Source of the DNA: CAZAFC01 sp964484675
GTDB lineage: Bacteria > Patescibacteriota > Saccharimonadia > Saccharimonadales > UBA4665
Reading direction: 5' to 3'
Assembly (NCBI GenBank): GCA_964484675.1
Contig: CAZAFC010000004.1
Coordinates: 1-64,000, forward strand
Length of the DNA: 64,000 nucleotides
The notes under the pieces are model-generated. The model was not told the DNA's origin. It was given only the letters and a program-made list of their open reading frames with translations, and made no database searches. How positions within the stretch are numbered: position 1 is the stretch's first letter; each line of letters starts with the position of its first letter. Below are positions 51,799 through 60,660 of the stretch, piece after piece. Made by a program: the position numbers and the translations under genes.

Positions 51799-52151
51799 TC
51801 TACTCCTTCGTCGCGCTCCCCGACCACCATCAAACCCTCACCGGGTCACCGTGGTCGGGAAGCGCTTCGAATTTGCTTCTCTCAAACGCCTCAAGTACGA
51901 GGTGTTTTTATTACAAAACGACTGTGCGTTATCCGCAGAACGCCTCTATGACTATCAATGAGAGCTGTTACCTATTCCGCCACTGAGGTGGCACGCCCCG
52001 TCAGTGGCGGAACAATCCACTCACAAATAACTAATCACAATGCTGCTGCCAAAGACAGCACTCTGGTTAGTTGCCGACGCTCCCTATTCGGCTCCTCACT
52101 GCCTGGATGGTGTGAGAGGCCCCGTTAAGATGGGGTTCTTGGTGCTTGGTA
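51799..52151. other. gene-free stretch with several hairpins
   Basis: No coding region is seen in these 353 bases. A 15-bp hairpin with one mismatch lies at 51813-51865, an AACGCCTC/GAGGTGTT hairpin with T-run at 51889-51911, a perfect 12-bp hairpin at 51975-52012, and a GCCCC/GGGGT hairpin near 52120. The first two may terminate the upstream gene. The rest could end the minus-strand FtsH-like gene or belong to an unknown structured RNA. No known RNA family was recognised. Confidence 0.5.
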
Positions 52152-53993
52152 CTACGCAGGGCTAGCAGCGCGGTGGTAGAAGCCAGTCAGGCGCGGCGGC
52201 ACGGTGGCCTCCTTCAGCTCGCGGTAGTCGACAAGATCTGCCGCCTCGAGAACACCGCCGGCGTCGACAAGCCGTTGGGCGAGCGACTCGATCTCGGCCT
52301 TGAACTGCTCGATAATACTCGAAGCACGATCCTTGGCCCTGACCAGCAGCTCGTTGACCGACATCATGACGTCTCGAGCCTGAGGGTCGTACCGCCAATT
52401 GTTGAGATCAACTGCACGGAGGATCGTGTCATCGTGATCCATCCGGCAGACCATCTCGTGTGCCAACTTGGTTGCGTTTTCGACATCAGCGTTCGATGCC
52501 GAGGTGTGACCGCCCATGTGCAACTTCTCCATCGCCCGGCCCGCCATCAGGAAGGTCAAACGCTGGTTGATGCCCTCGATGGTCCACGGCACTTCACCGG
52601 GATGGTCGGGGATGAGCGTCGCGCCGTTTGCCTTGCCACGCGTTTCGGCAGAGACGAGGAACGGGTTGGGCACCTGCGGCAACACTGTCGCCACAATCAC
52701 CTTGGCAGCCTCACGCCGACTATTGTCAACGAGCAGTTGCTTGGCGGCGTCGAGGACACGCTTCGGTCCCAGACGCTCGTTCAGCATCGCTTCGCGGAAA
52801 TCGAGCCACGTGAGCTGCTCGCCCTCCGTGGTCTCCCGGCGCCGAAACACACGATCGGCCTCAGCAACCAGGCTCTCGATGCCCGAACCAGCCATGCCGC
52901 CCGTAATCTCGGCCAGCGCAGCCAGCCGCTCATCCGGAAGGGTCAAGTTCAACCGCTCGAGGTACACCCGGAAGATGTCAGCACGACCGGCACGGTCCGG
53001 GTTCGGCACATAGATCATCCGCGACAAACGACCCGCCCGCGTCAGCGCGGAGTCAAGCGTATTTTCGCGATTGGTGGCTGCCACCACGATCACGTTCGAT
53101 CCGTCGAAGCCGTCCATACACTTGATCAGCTGCGTCAGCGTCGCGTCCTGATCGCGCGTGGCGCTGTCAATCCGCGTGGAACGCTTGCCGCCGATCGCGT
53201 CGATCTCGTCGATGAACAGAATCGCGAAACCGTTGATTTGCTTGGCCGCCGTCTCGGCACGCTTAAATGCATTGCGCACCTTCGCGGCGCTCTGGCCGGC
53301 GTATTCAGCGGTCAAGTCCGGGCCCGACGTGTAGAAGAACGGCAGTCCTGCTTCACCCGCGAAAGCCCGCGCGATCAGCGTTTTGCCAGTTCCCGGCGGG
53401 CCATAGAGCAGAACACTGTTCGGCCGCCGACTCTGAGGCTCACCACGCTTCTTGCGCGCAGCGCATTCGTGAATGTCTCGCTTCTCCACTTCGAGACGCT
53501 CGATGACCTCTTTGTTGGCGCCCACATCCTTGAACCGCTCCTTGGGCGGAACGACCACTTCCTTGGTGGACTTGCGCTTCGAGTACCAGGCGTACACGCC
53601 CAGATACACGACGAGCAGCACGAGCGGGATGAAGGGCACCAAGAAGCCGAGAATTCGGCTGGTGATACTCTTCGCTACCCAGTTGACCCTGACGCCGTTA
53701 TCTTCGAACGTCTGCACCAGCTTTGTGTTGAACTGGTCGCCGCCCGGGTAGGTCACCTTGTACTTGGTGCCATCCTTGAGCGTGATCGTTGCCGTGCCGT
53801 CCGAGGAGCTGACGTTCGCGGCGTCCACTTGGTGCTGGACGACGCGGCGATTCATGTCACTCAGCGACATCTTCGGCGTCGAGTGATCCGGCCAAAGCTG
53901 GGTGGCCAAGAAGGCGACGAACGCAGCTATCAGCAGAACGATCCACCAGTTCCGCTTGAGCCACCGCTTCGCGACTAGTGCGCGATGCTTCAT
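52152..53993 (-). CDS. FtsH-like AAA+ membrane protein, protease site lost
   Basis: A 613-aa protein with the FtsH plan: helices at about 15-33 and 112-133 with an outer domain between, an AAA+ module and an M41-like C-terminus. Walker A is GPPGTGKT (198-205), Walker B is LFIDEIDAIG (259-268), and the arginine-finger region keeps R319, R322 and R325 (TRAGRLSR). The pore loop has Tyr in EYAG. The zinc motif HExxH is replaced by R427-E-A-A-K431, although the Asp in SNADVENAT remains. ATP-driven substrate handling without proteolysis is therefore likely. Start at 53993 fits a GGAAGGA site. It is divergent from the PP2C-kinase operon. Confidence 0.85.
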   Translation of the reverse strand: MKHRALVAKRWLKRNWWIVLLIAAFVAFLATQLWPDHSTPKMSLSDMNRRVVQHQVDAANVSSSDGTATITLKDGTKYKVTYPGGDQFNTKLVQTFEDNGVRVNWVAKSITSRILGFLVPFIPLVLLVVYLGVYAWYSKRKSTKEVVVPPKERFKDVGANKEVIERLEVEKRDIHECAARKKRGEPQSRRPNSVLLYGPPGTGKTLIARAFAGEAGLPFFYTSGPDLTAEYAGQSAAKVRNAFKRAETAAKQINGFAILFIDEIDAIGGKRSTRIDSATRDQDATLTQLIKCMDGFDGSNVIVVAATNRENTLDSALTRAGRLSRMIYVPNPDRAGRADIFRVYLERLNLTLPDERLAALAEITGGMAGSGIESLVAEADRVFRRRETTEGEQLTWLDFREAMLNERLGPKRVLDAAKQLLVDNSRREAAKVIVATVLPQVPNPFLVSAETRGKANGATLIPDHPGEVPWTIEGINQRLTFLMAGRAMEKLHMGGHTSASNADVENATKLAHEMVCRMDHDDTILRAVDLNNWRYDPQARDVMMSVNELLVRAKDRASSIIEQFKAEIESLAQRLVDAGGVLEAADLVDYRELKEATVPPRLTGFYHRAASPA

Positions 53994-54252
53994 ACTTTGA
54001 CGATCCTTCCATCGAAAGGTGCTTCTGTTGGACCGATATACTTTACGCATTTTTTGTCAGGCCGGCAACATACGTGCGCAGTTTCGCTTGCGCTTGACTA
54101 TCCTCGTGACCGGACCTATGCTTCATAGACGTAGACTCCGTGCGAGACAACTCATCAAGACTTCTCATGGCTTGCCAAAACAAGCCGGCCGGAGCCTGCC
54201 GATCGTTCACAAGTTGGTTCCAACCACCTTCGACCGAGAAGGGTGTCAATCT

Positions 54253-55074
54253 ATGGCACACGTTTTTGAGATCGCCGGAGGCAGCGTGGCCGGGCGAGAT
54301 CACCGCCAAGGAATTCCGCGCAACCGGCAAGACGCCTTCGCCATCCGCACCACCGACTACGGTAGCATCGCCATCGTCTGCGACGGCTGCGGCAGCGGCG
54401 AGCACTCCGAAGTGGGAGCTGGCCTCGCTGTTCAGCTGCTTGCGAACGCCCTGGAGTACTACCTCACGCGCGGAGCGGAGCCGGGCCCAGAGTTTCTCGC
54501 GCGCGTCGCCCAAGAGGTCGAAAGCATGCTGCATCTCTTGGCCAAAGGCATGGGCGACTCGCTCCACGCAGTGGTGAACGATTACTTCTTGTTCACCACC
54601 GTCGGCATGGTGTCGGCCGCCGAGACAACGCTGTTCTTCTACCTGGGCGATGGAGTGATCGTCATCAACGACGAGACCACCATCCTGGATTCGGGGCCGA
54701 ACAACGCGCCCGATTATTTCGGCTATCGTCTGCTCGGCAAGCGACTCAAATTTGAGATCGCGCAGAGCATGTCGACCGATGCAGTCGAGCGATTCCTGCT
54801 CGGCAGCGATGGCATCATGCCCGCGATGCAAGGGGCCGACCGGCTGCTGCCCGGCACACAGGAAGCGTTCGGGCCGATCTCCCAATTCTGGGAGAACAGC
54901 AAGTACTTCAAGCCCGGCAGCATCGGCATCGCGCGCCGCCTGAACCTCGCCGCGCGAGACTGGCCGCGCCAGAGCGATTCTGGCCGACTCGTCAAGGACA
55001 GCGGGTTCCTCTCCGACGACGCCACCATGATCGTCGGCCGCCGGATCCCCATCGAAAACGACAAGGAGGCATGA
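54253..55074 (+). CDS. PP2C-type Ser/Thr phosphatase
   Basis: A 273-aa cytoplasmic metal-dependent phosphatase. RNRQDAF (D27) and VCDGCGSG (D44-G45) are motifs 1 and 2, GDG lies in the middle, LLGSDGI is the late motif and DDATMIV the last. All main metal ligands appear present. The ATG at 54253 is chosen for AGAAGG upstream; the frame is open further 5' without similarity. The next gene, a protein kinase, starts in an ATGA overlap, so the two are translated together. It probably removes phosphate from kinase targets in the same operon. Confidence 0.88.
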   Translation: MAHVFEIAGGSVAGRDHRQGIPRNRQDAFAIRTTDYGSIAIVCDGCGSGEHSEVGAGLAVQLLANALEYYLTRGAEPGPEFLARVAQEVESMLHLLAKGMGDSLHAVVNDYFLFTTVGMVSAAETTLFFYLGDGVIVINDETTILDSGPNNAPDYFGYRLLGKRLKFEIAQSMSTDAVERFLLGSDGIMPAMQGADRLLPGTQEAFGPISQFWENSKYFKPGSIGIARRLNLAARDWPRQSDSGRLVKDSGFLSDDATMIVGRRIPIENDKEA

Positions 55075-56945
55075 TGACTTCGAGCGTGTACATCAATGGT
55101 CGTCGGTATCGCCTCCAGCCGTCCGATATCATCGGGCAAGGCGGCGAAGCGACCGTGTACCGTTGCGCGCCCGATGAGGTCGTAAAGGTCTTCATTGACC
55201 CGAACGACCCCATATTGGCGCATGAGCCAGACCTCAGGCGCAGCGCGCAAGAACGGCTGGATGAGCACCAGCGCAAGCTACCAGCGTTTCCCACGGGCCT
55301 GTCAAGCCACGTGATCACGCCGCGTGCGCTGGGCTATGACCAGCCGAGCGGTGGGCTCATCGTGAGCTACACCATGCGCTACCTCGACGGACTCGCGGTG
55401 CTCATGAACTACGCCGATCGCCGATTCTGTCGTCAGGCCGGCATCGACGGCAACCAAACCGTGCAGGTTTTTCGGAATCTGCACAGCGAGGTTGAGAAAC
55501 TGCACGCAGCGCACGTGGTGATCGGCGACTTCAATGACCTGAACGTGCTGGTCACACCAAGCGCCGAGGTATTCCTGGTGGATGCCGACAGTATGCAGTT
55601 CGGGCAGTTCTTGTGCCGCACGTTCATGACACGCTTCGTGGATCCGCTCCACTGCGAGCCCGACAAGCTCGTGCTGGTCAAGCCGCACTCCGAACTCACC
55701 GACTGGCACGCGCTCAACACAATGCTGTTCCGGTCGCTGCTGTTCGTCAGTCCGTTCGGCGGCGTCCACCGACCCAAAACGGGGCCGCAGCTTGCCGAAA
55801 CGGCGCGGATACTACAGCGCATCACGGTGTTTTCGCCGGATGTGATCTACCCCGTGCCCGCGCTTCACTACGGCGCACTGCCCGACGAACTGCTCCAGCA
55901 CTTCACCGAGACATTCGAACAGGACAAGCGGGGAATATTTCCGCTCAGCCTGCTCGACAATCTTCGGTGGACGACCTGCCGTTCGTGCAACGCGGTCCAC
56001 GCCCGGCCCACCTGCCCGGCCTGCGCCGCCGCCACGCCTGGCGCGATCAAGCAGACGGTGACGATACATGGCAACGTGACCGCTACGTCGCAATTCCTGA
56101 CGAGCGGCCAGATCATGTACGCCACAGTCCAAAGCGGTAAGCTGCGCTACGTGTACCATGAAGCTGGCGCCTACAAGCGCGAGAATGGTGCCGTGGCCAC
56201 CAACGGCAGCCTGGACCGCGAGCTGCGCATTCGCATCTGGGGCGATCGGACAGTGCTCGCCAAAGGCACGAGCCTGATCGTTCTCGGCGGCAGTGAGCCC
56301 GCGCGGTACATCACCCAAGTTGTCGGCCAGCTGCCGGTGTTCGATGCAAATGACGAGCACCTGTACTGGACCAGCGGCGAGGAGCTGGTGCACGATGCGC
56401 CGCTAGGCAGCAAGAGCGTCGGACAGGTGCTCGCCAATCAGACCCTCGTGTGGGTCGGCGATCGCTTCGGCTTCGGCTTCTTCCGCGCCGGCGCGCTCAC
56501 CCGAGGGCTCGTCTTCAGCACCCGGCGACCGGGCATCAATGACAGCGTGCCACTGCCACCGATGCGGGGTAACCTCATCGATGCGACGTGCACGTTCGCC
56601 AGCCACCACGCGTGGTTCATGGTGACCATCGCCGAAGGCAAGGACGTCAAAAATCACTGCTACGTCATCAATGACAGCGGCGAACTTCTGGCCCACGCCG
56701 AAGCAGTGCAAGGCGACGGCAGCTGGCTAGGCGAGAGCATCCGCGGACGATTCGCCAACGGCGCGAATCTTTTCGCGGCCACCGACGAAGGCATCGTCCG
56801 TATCGGCATCGACGGTACCAGGCTCCAGATCGAGTCGTACCCTGGCACCAAGCCGTTCGTCAATGCCGCCACTCAGCTCCTCCCGTCACCGGGAGGTATC
56901 GTCGCGGTTTCGCCCCGCGAAATCGTGCTGCTCCAAATCCGGTAA
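55071..56945 (+). CDS. protein kinase with zinc ribbon and beta-propeller-like C-terminus
   Basis: A 624-aa protein. The kinase domain (1-290) has IGQGGEATVY (21-30), VVKVF with K39, IGDFNDLN with D153 and N158, and VDAD with D171, so catalysis looks possible. A zinc ribbon follows (CRSC and CPAC, near residues 305-320). The last 300 residues are repeating strands with Trp and Gly (LRYVYHEAGAY, HLYWTSGEEL, FGFFRAGALTR, NLFAATDEGIVRIGIDG), like a propeller. Kinase plus zinc ribbon beside a PP2C and a vWA gene is the layout of TerY-P triads. Targets are unknown. Confidence 0.82.
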   Translation: MMTSSVYINGRRYRLQPSDIIGQGGEATVYRCAPDEVVKVFIDPNDPILAHEPDLRRSAQERLDEHQRKLPAFPTGLSSHVITPRALGYDQPSGGLIVSYTMRYLDGLAVLMNYADRRFCRQAGIDGNQTVQVFRNLHSEVEKLHAAHVVIGDFNDLNVLVTPSAEVFLVDADSMQFGQFLCRTFMTRFVDPLHCEPDKLVLVKPHSELTDWHALNTMLFRSLLFVSPFGGVHRPKTGPQLAETARILQRITVFSPDVIYPVPALHYGALPDELLQHFTETFEQDKRGIFPLSLLDNLRWTTCRSCNAVHARPTCPACAAATPGAIKQTVTIHGNVTATSQFLTSGQIMYATVQSGKLRYVYHEAGAYKRENGAVATNGSLDRELRIRIWGDRTVLAKGTSLIVLGGSEPARYITQVVGQLPVFDANDEHLYWTSGEELVHDAPLGSKSVGQVLANQTLVWVGDRFGFGFFRAGALTRGLVFSTRRPGINDSVPLPPMRGNLIDATCTFASHHAWFMVTIAEGKDVKNHCYVINDSGELLAHAEAVQGDGSWLGESIRGRFANGANLFAATDEGIVRIGIDGTRLQIESYPGTKPFVNAATQLLPSPGGIVAVSPREIVLLQIR

Positions 56946-56975
56946 GACTCGACACAAAAGCAAAGGAGAACCGCC

Positions 56976-58028
56976 GTGACCGCCAAGGTCAACCTCCCCC
57001 TGCCGACGCATTACGATCCCAACAAGGTCGTGGAAGTCCGGGGCATCGAGTACGACAGCCTGTTCCACGCGGCAAACGCCTGGCGCGGCCAGCACAACCT
57101 GCCGGCCAGCGCCCAGGATCACACCCGCATCGGGCTGCTCGTGATCGACAACCAGTACACGTTCTGTTCGCCGCAGGGCGAACTGTTCGTGGGTGGCCGC
57201 ACGGGCAAGGGCGCGATCGACGACAGCCGCCGGCTGGCTGAGTTCACGTACCGCAACCTCGGCGTCATCAGCGAGATCACCTGTACACTGGACACCCACC
57301 GCGCGTACGCCATCTTCCACCCGCCCTTCATGGTCGACGAGAACGGCAAGCACCCGGAGCCCTTCGCGCTCATCAAGCACGACGACGTGATCGCCGGCAA
57401 GTGGCAGGTCACGCCGCACATGGCATCGGCCCTGGGCGTCAACCTGGTGGCCGCTCAGCGACACCTGGAGCACTACTGCCACGAGCTCAAGCTGGCCGGA
57501 CGCTACGATCTGACCATCTGGCCGTTCCACGGCATGCTCGGCGGCGTCCATCACGCGGTGGTCAGCGGGCTGGAGGAAGCATGCTTCTTCCACGCGATCG
57601 CCCGCGGCAAGCAGACCGAGTACGAGGTCAAGGGCACCAACGTCTGGACGGAGAACTACTCCGTGCTCGGGCCGGAAGTGCTCACCGGCCCCGACGGCAG
57701 GGCGATCGCCCAGCGCAACGCCACGTTCATCGCGAAGCTGCTCAAGTACGACTACCTGGTCATCGCCGGACAGGCCAAAAGCCACTGCGTGGCCTGGACC
57801 ATCGACGACCTACTTCGCGACATCGCCAAGCAGGACCCGAGCCTGGCCCGCAAGGTGTACCTCCTCGAGGACTGCACGTCCCCGGTCACCGTGCCCGACG
57901 GCAACGGCGGGTTCGCGGTCGACTACACGCAGGACGCCGACGCTGCGTTCGCCAAGTTCGCGGCCGCCGGCATGCACCTGGTGAAGAGCACGGACCCCAT
58001 CGACACCTGGCCCGGCATCAACCTCTGA
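56976..58028 (+). CDS. nicotinamidase/isochorismatase-like cysteine hydrolase
   Basis: A 350-aa cytoplasmic hydrolase, about 130 residues longer than common nicotinamidases. The expected triad is D58 (LLVIDNQYTF), K219 and C271 (AGQAKSHCVAW). Metal ligands match D106 and H108 (TLDTHRAY) and H185 (WPFHGMLGG). The extra length is in the N-terminus and the loops at 110-180. The start is a GTG with AAAGGAG. It lies between the kinase and vWA genes in one direction with short gaps. It may cleave nicotinamide or a related amide or ester, giving a link to NAD metabolism. Confidence 0.85.
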   Translation: MTAKVNLPLPTHYDPNKVVEVRGIEYDSLFHAANAWRGQHNLPASAQDHTRIGLLVIDNQYTFCSPQGELFVGGRTGKGAIDDSRRLAEFTYRNLGVISEITCTLDTHRAYAIFHPPFMVDENGKHPEPFALIKHDDVIAGKWQVTPHMASALGVNLVAAQRHLEHYCHELKLAGRYDLTIWPFHGMLGGVHHAVVSGLEEACFFHAIARGKQTEYEVKGTNVWTENYSVLGPEVLTGPDGRAIAQRNATFIAKLLKYDYLVIAGQAKSHCVAWTIDDLLRDIAKQDPSLARKVYLLEDCTSPVTVPDGNGGFAVDYTQDADAAFAKFAAAGMHLVKSTDPIDTWPGINL

Positions 58029-58117
58029 GCCGGCCGCCAGGCACCGGCAAGCTCACCGAGCTGCACATTCGCTCGGCGAGCTTGCCGCCCATCCGCTCCA
58101 TAAGTAAGGAGAAGAAA

Positions 58118-58903
58118 GTGACCGACCAGTCCAATCTCAGCCAGCTGTTCCAGGACTCGGCCCTACAAGACGAGGCAGTGAACGCGCTGGTGCTGAGCGC
58201 CGACACCCTGGGCCCGGCCATCATGGCCGGTCTCGGCGACGTCAGCATCGACGACGTCGCCAGCGAGGTGGTGACCGTGGTGCGCGCCATCGACGACAGC
58301 TCGTCGATCGGGTACGCGCAAAACACCGACGCCGTCATCGACGGTGAGAACGGCATGATCAAGGCCCTCCGCGAGTCCAAGGCGGCCGGTACCATCCTCG
58401 TCGCGACCGTCATGTTCAACAAGGGAGTCGTGCAGCCCTTCGTGCCGCTCGACCAGGTCATGATGCTGAACAACAGCAACTACCGGCCGTATGGCGGCAC
58501 GCCCCTGTACGACTGCACCTCGGTGTGCCTGGGGATGACCGTCGCCAAGGCGACCGAGCTCCAGAATGGCGGCGTGGCTGTCCGCGGTGTCACCACGATC
58601 ACCAGCGACGGCGCCAACCAGGGATCGCGGCTGAACGCCCGGGACATCGAGCCGATCGTTCGCGATCTGCTCCGCTCCGAGTCGCACATCGTCTGCGGCA
58701 TGGGCATCGACGACGGCGAGACCAACTTCCGGCAGGTCTACCGCGACATGGGCATCCAGGACCGCTGGATTCTGACGCCGGCCAACTCGCCGTCCGAGAT
58801 CCGAGCGGCCTACGCCACCGTCAGCCGCAGCGTCGCCAGCGCCAGCCAGACCGTCGGGAGCTTCTCCCAAACGGCGCTGGGCGGCTTCGGTAGAACCAAC
58901 TGA
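58118..58903 (+). CDS. von Willebrand factor A domain protein, TerY-like
   Basis: A 261-aa cytoplasmic protein. The metal-ion-dependent adhesion site is complete: D59-x-S61-x-S63 (AIDDSSSIG), the Thr in YGGTPLYDC and the Asp in TSDGANQGS. vWA proteins of this type bind partner proteins through a metal ion. The start is a GTG with AAGGAG. It is the last gene of the phosphatase-kinase-hydrolase operon and is followed by nested hairpins (58934-59001). It matches the TerY role in phosphatase-kinase-vWA triads. Confidence 0.86.
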   Translation: MTDQSNLSQLFQDSALQDEAVNALVLSADTLGPAIMAGLGDVSIDDVASEVVTVVRAIDDSSSIGYAQNTDAVIDGENGMIKALRESKAAGTILVATVMFNKGVVQPFVPLDQVMMLNNSNYRPYGGTPLYDCTSVCLGMTVAKATELQNGGVAVRGVTTITSDGANQGSRLNARDIEPIVRDLLRSESHIVCGMGIDDGETNFRQVYRDMGIQDRWILTPANSPSEIRAAYATVSRSVASASQTVGSFSQTALGGFGRTN

Positions 58904-58933
58904 ACAGGCCCGCGCGCATGAGCGCGTGAGCCA

Positions 58934-59001
58934 GCTATCACGCTGAACGGCGGTGCACTACTGTGGATTCGTCCGCAAGTGCACCGCCCTCAGGTGATAG
59001 C
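58934..59001 (+). terminator. nested hairpin after the vWA gene
   Basis: GCTATCAC (58934-58941) pairs with GTGATAGC (58994-59001), and within it GGCGGTGCAC (58949-58958) pairs with GTGCACCGCC (58979-58988). No T-run. The region 58904-59304 holds no supportable gene. Confidence 0.65.
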
Positions 59002-59189
59002 AATAGCTTCCACGAATGTGCATTCGTGCTGACGAGTCCAAAAGGACGAAAAGCTACCGCTGCAATTCGGAAAAATCATAGTCGTGGCGCATCGACGCCG
59101 ACACCGTTAGCCACAGCTCCCGCCAAGACAGCGGACCAACTCATTTCACCAGATAGGAACGCAAGAAAACTCTCAGAACAAATAAAAAA

Positions 59190-59205
59190 CCACCTCCGTA
59201 GGTGG
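59190..59205 (-). terminator. terminator of the minus-strand membrane gene
   Basis: CCACCT/AGGTGG with a four-base loop, then TTTTTTATTTG on the minus strand, 100 bases after the gene ending at 59305. Confidence 0.75.
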
Positions 59206-59235
59206 CGATAAAACATACACGTAATGAGTCGGGAA

Positions 59236-59273
59236 CGGCAGCCGTGGGGTGTGGGTATGAGCCACGGCTGCCG
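59236..59273 (-). terminator. perfect 12-bp hairpin
   Basis: CGGCAGCCGTGG (59236-59247) pairs with CCACGGCTGCCG (59262-59273), just downstream of the minus-strand gene ending at 59305. It has no T-run. Confidence 0.6.
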
Positions 59274-59304
59274 AACCTTCGGTGGATGGTGATCCCGGCG
59301 ACCG

Positions 59305-60306
59305 TTACTCCGACGGGATCTCGTCGATGATGTCGGCGAGGAGTTCGCCCTGCGAGGTGTCGCCAACAACGTCGACGGTGTCGGCCGGGGGCTCAGCCGG
59401 TGGGGTCTTGTCCACGACGTCCGAGAGGAGTTCGGCCTGCGAGGTGTCGTTCACGGTGTCGACGGGAGTTTCGGCCGGCGGGTCAGCGTCGGGCGCCTCG
59501 ATCTTCTCGAACACGCCGTCGCTGGAGAGCTGGCCGTAGCCGCGAGCCCAGTCGGGCTTCAGCACCGATGCCTCGAAGCTTCGGGTACGGTCCGTCAGCT
59601 CGAACACCATGTACGGCAGGCAGACTAGCCAAAAGAGGCCCCGCATGAACCACATGGTGATCGGCTTGAGGATACCCATCCGCAGCCAGCTGATGAGCAT
59701 CAGCAGCGGGTTGAGCAGCCGCAAGCGACCGCGGAAAGATCGCCGTTCCATGGTGCCAGCACCGGCCAAGCCCCAGTTCACATAGAACCGGAAGAGTCGG
59801 CCCGTGCCACACACGATCCGCACTTCGCTCGCCGCCAGCAGTCCGTGCTTGTCGAGGTGCTGGTTGGCCCGGCGCATCGTGCGGATCCACCACAGGCGGA
59901 TCACTGGTCCCATGGCCCACCACACCAGGCCGATGATCACGTAGCTCGTGAAGTTGAAGCTACTCCAGATGAAGTAGTACATCACCAAGAGCACGATCAC
60001 GCCGAACGGCATGGAGAAGCGTAGCGAGACCGCCTGCTGCATGCGGGCGAGGCGCCAGTTGATCTTCTGCGCGAAGCCAGCACTCTTGGGTCCGTCGTTG
60101 GCGCGGTCGACCTCGTCCTGGCTCCACTTGGAGTCAAACGCGAGGAAGCGTTCCCAGTTCGAACGTACCGCGCCGACCACGAAGGCCACGAGCACGAGCG
60201 TGAAGTACGCGGCCGCGAGCAGATGCAGGCCCGAGCCGGTAACAGCGCTTCCGTAGATGCTCGTGAGCACCCCCTTCACGCCGTGCAGCAAACCTTGCCA
60301 GGTCAT
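59305..60306 (-). CDS. hypothetical multi-pass membrane protein with acidic repeat tail
   Basis: A 333-aa protein with about four to five helices (LLAAAYFTLVLVAFVVGAV, FGVIVLLVMYYFIWSSF, TSYVIIGLVWWAMGPVIRLW, FMRGLFWLVCLPYMVF). The loops are basic. The tail after residue 270 is acidic and holds two near copies of a 25-residue unit (PPAETPVDTVNDTSQAELL and PPAEPPADTVDVVGDTSQGE). GAGG lies before the ATG. It may act at the membrane near the FtsH-like and kinase genes, but no family is known. Confidence 0.6.
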   Translation of the reverse strand: MTWQGLLHGVKGVLTSIYGSAVTGSGLHLLAAAYFTLVLVAFVVGAVRSNWERFLAFDSKWSQDEVDRANDGPKSAGFAQKINWRLARMQQAVSLRFSMPFGVIVLLVMYYFIWSSFNFTSYVIIGLVWWAMGPVIRLWWIRTMRRANQHLDKHGLLAASEVRIVCGTGRLFRFYVNWGLAGAGTMERRSFRGRLRLLNPLLMLISWLRMGILKPITMWFMRGLFWLVCLPYMVFELTDRTRSFEASVLKPDWARGYGQLSSDGVFEKIEAPDADPPAETPVDTVNDTSQAELLSDVVDKTPPAEPPADTVDVVGDTSQGELLADIIDEIPSE

Positions 60307-60565
60307 AGAATGACCTCTTTCTCTCGTAGCGCAATATGCGCTCCCAATTCCAACCTCTATACCATATCATATTATCCTGTTTGTACAATGGTCGAACGTC
60401 AGCAATTTTGCCAGCAAACAAGGTAGGCAGTGATTGCCGGAGGCGCTCAGGCACCATCGAGGCTGTTTTTATATCTGGTGAAGAATGGTACTATATATTT
60501 TCTCGCACACAGCAAGCAGCTCTGGCTCTATGCTCGGCGAGAATGTTTTTTGACAAGTTGGCAGA

Positions 60566-60621
60566 ACAGGATGAGGTGCGCGCATACTCGCCGCGAGTAG
60601 CGTGCGCGCACCTCATCCTGT
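60566..60621. other. 19-bp perfect hairpin in the plsC leader
   Basis: ACAGGATGAGGTGCGCGCA (60566-60584) pairs fully with TGCGCGCACCTCATCCTGT (60603-60621), with an inner TACTCG/CGAGTA stem. It lies between the likely -10 (TACTATAT, near 60490) and the plsC start at 60661. No T-run. The rest of 60307-60565 holds only promoter-like AT-rich sequence. Confidence 0.6.
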
Positions 60622-60660
60622 GTGAGGGCTGCTGTACCCGTTTCGTCGATTGGAGAATCC

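Noticed and set aside
52146..53978. Long plus-strand open frame (610 codons)
   Set aside because: Antisense to the FtsH-like gene, whose motifs are unmistakable. Long antisense frames are expected at this GC content.
57401..58117. Extended 5' frame before the vWA protein
   Set aside because: It is a shifted frame of the nicotinamidase-like gene. The vWA gene starts at the GTG at 58118, after AAGGAG.
58963..59211. Plus-strand open frame of 82 codons after the vWA gene
   Set aside because: Lies across two hairpins, has a low-complexity product and no ribosome site.
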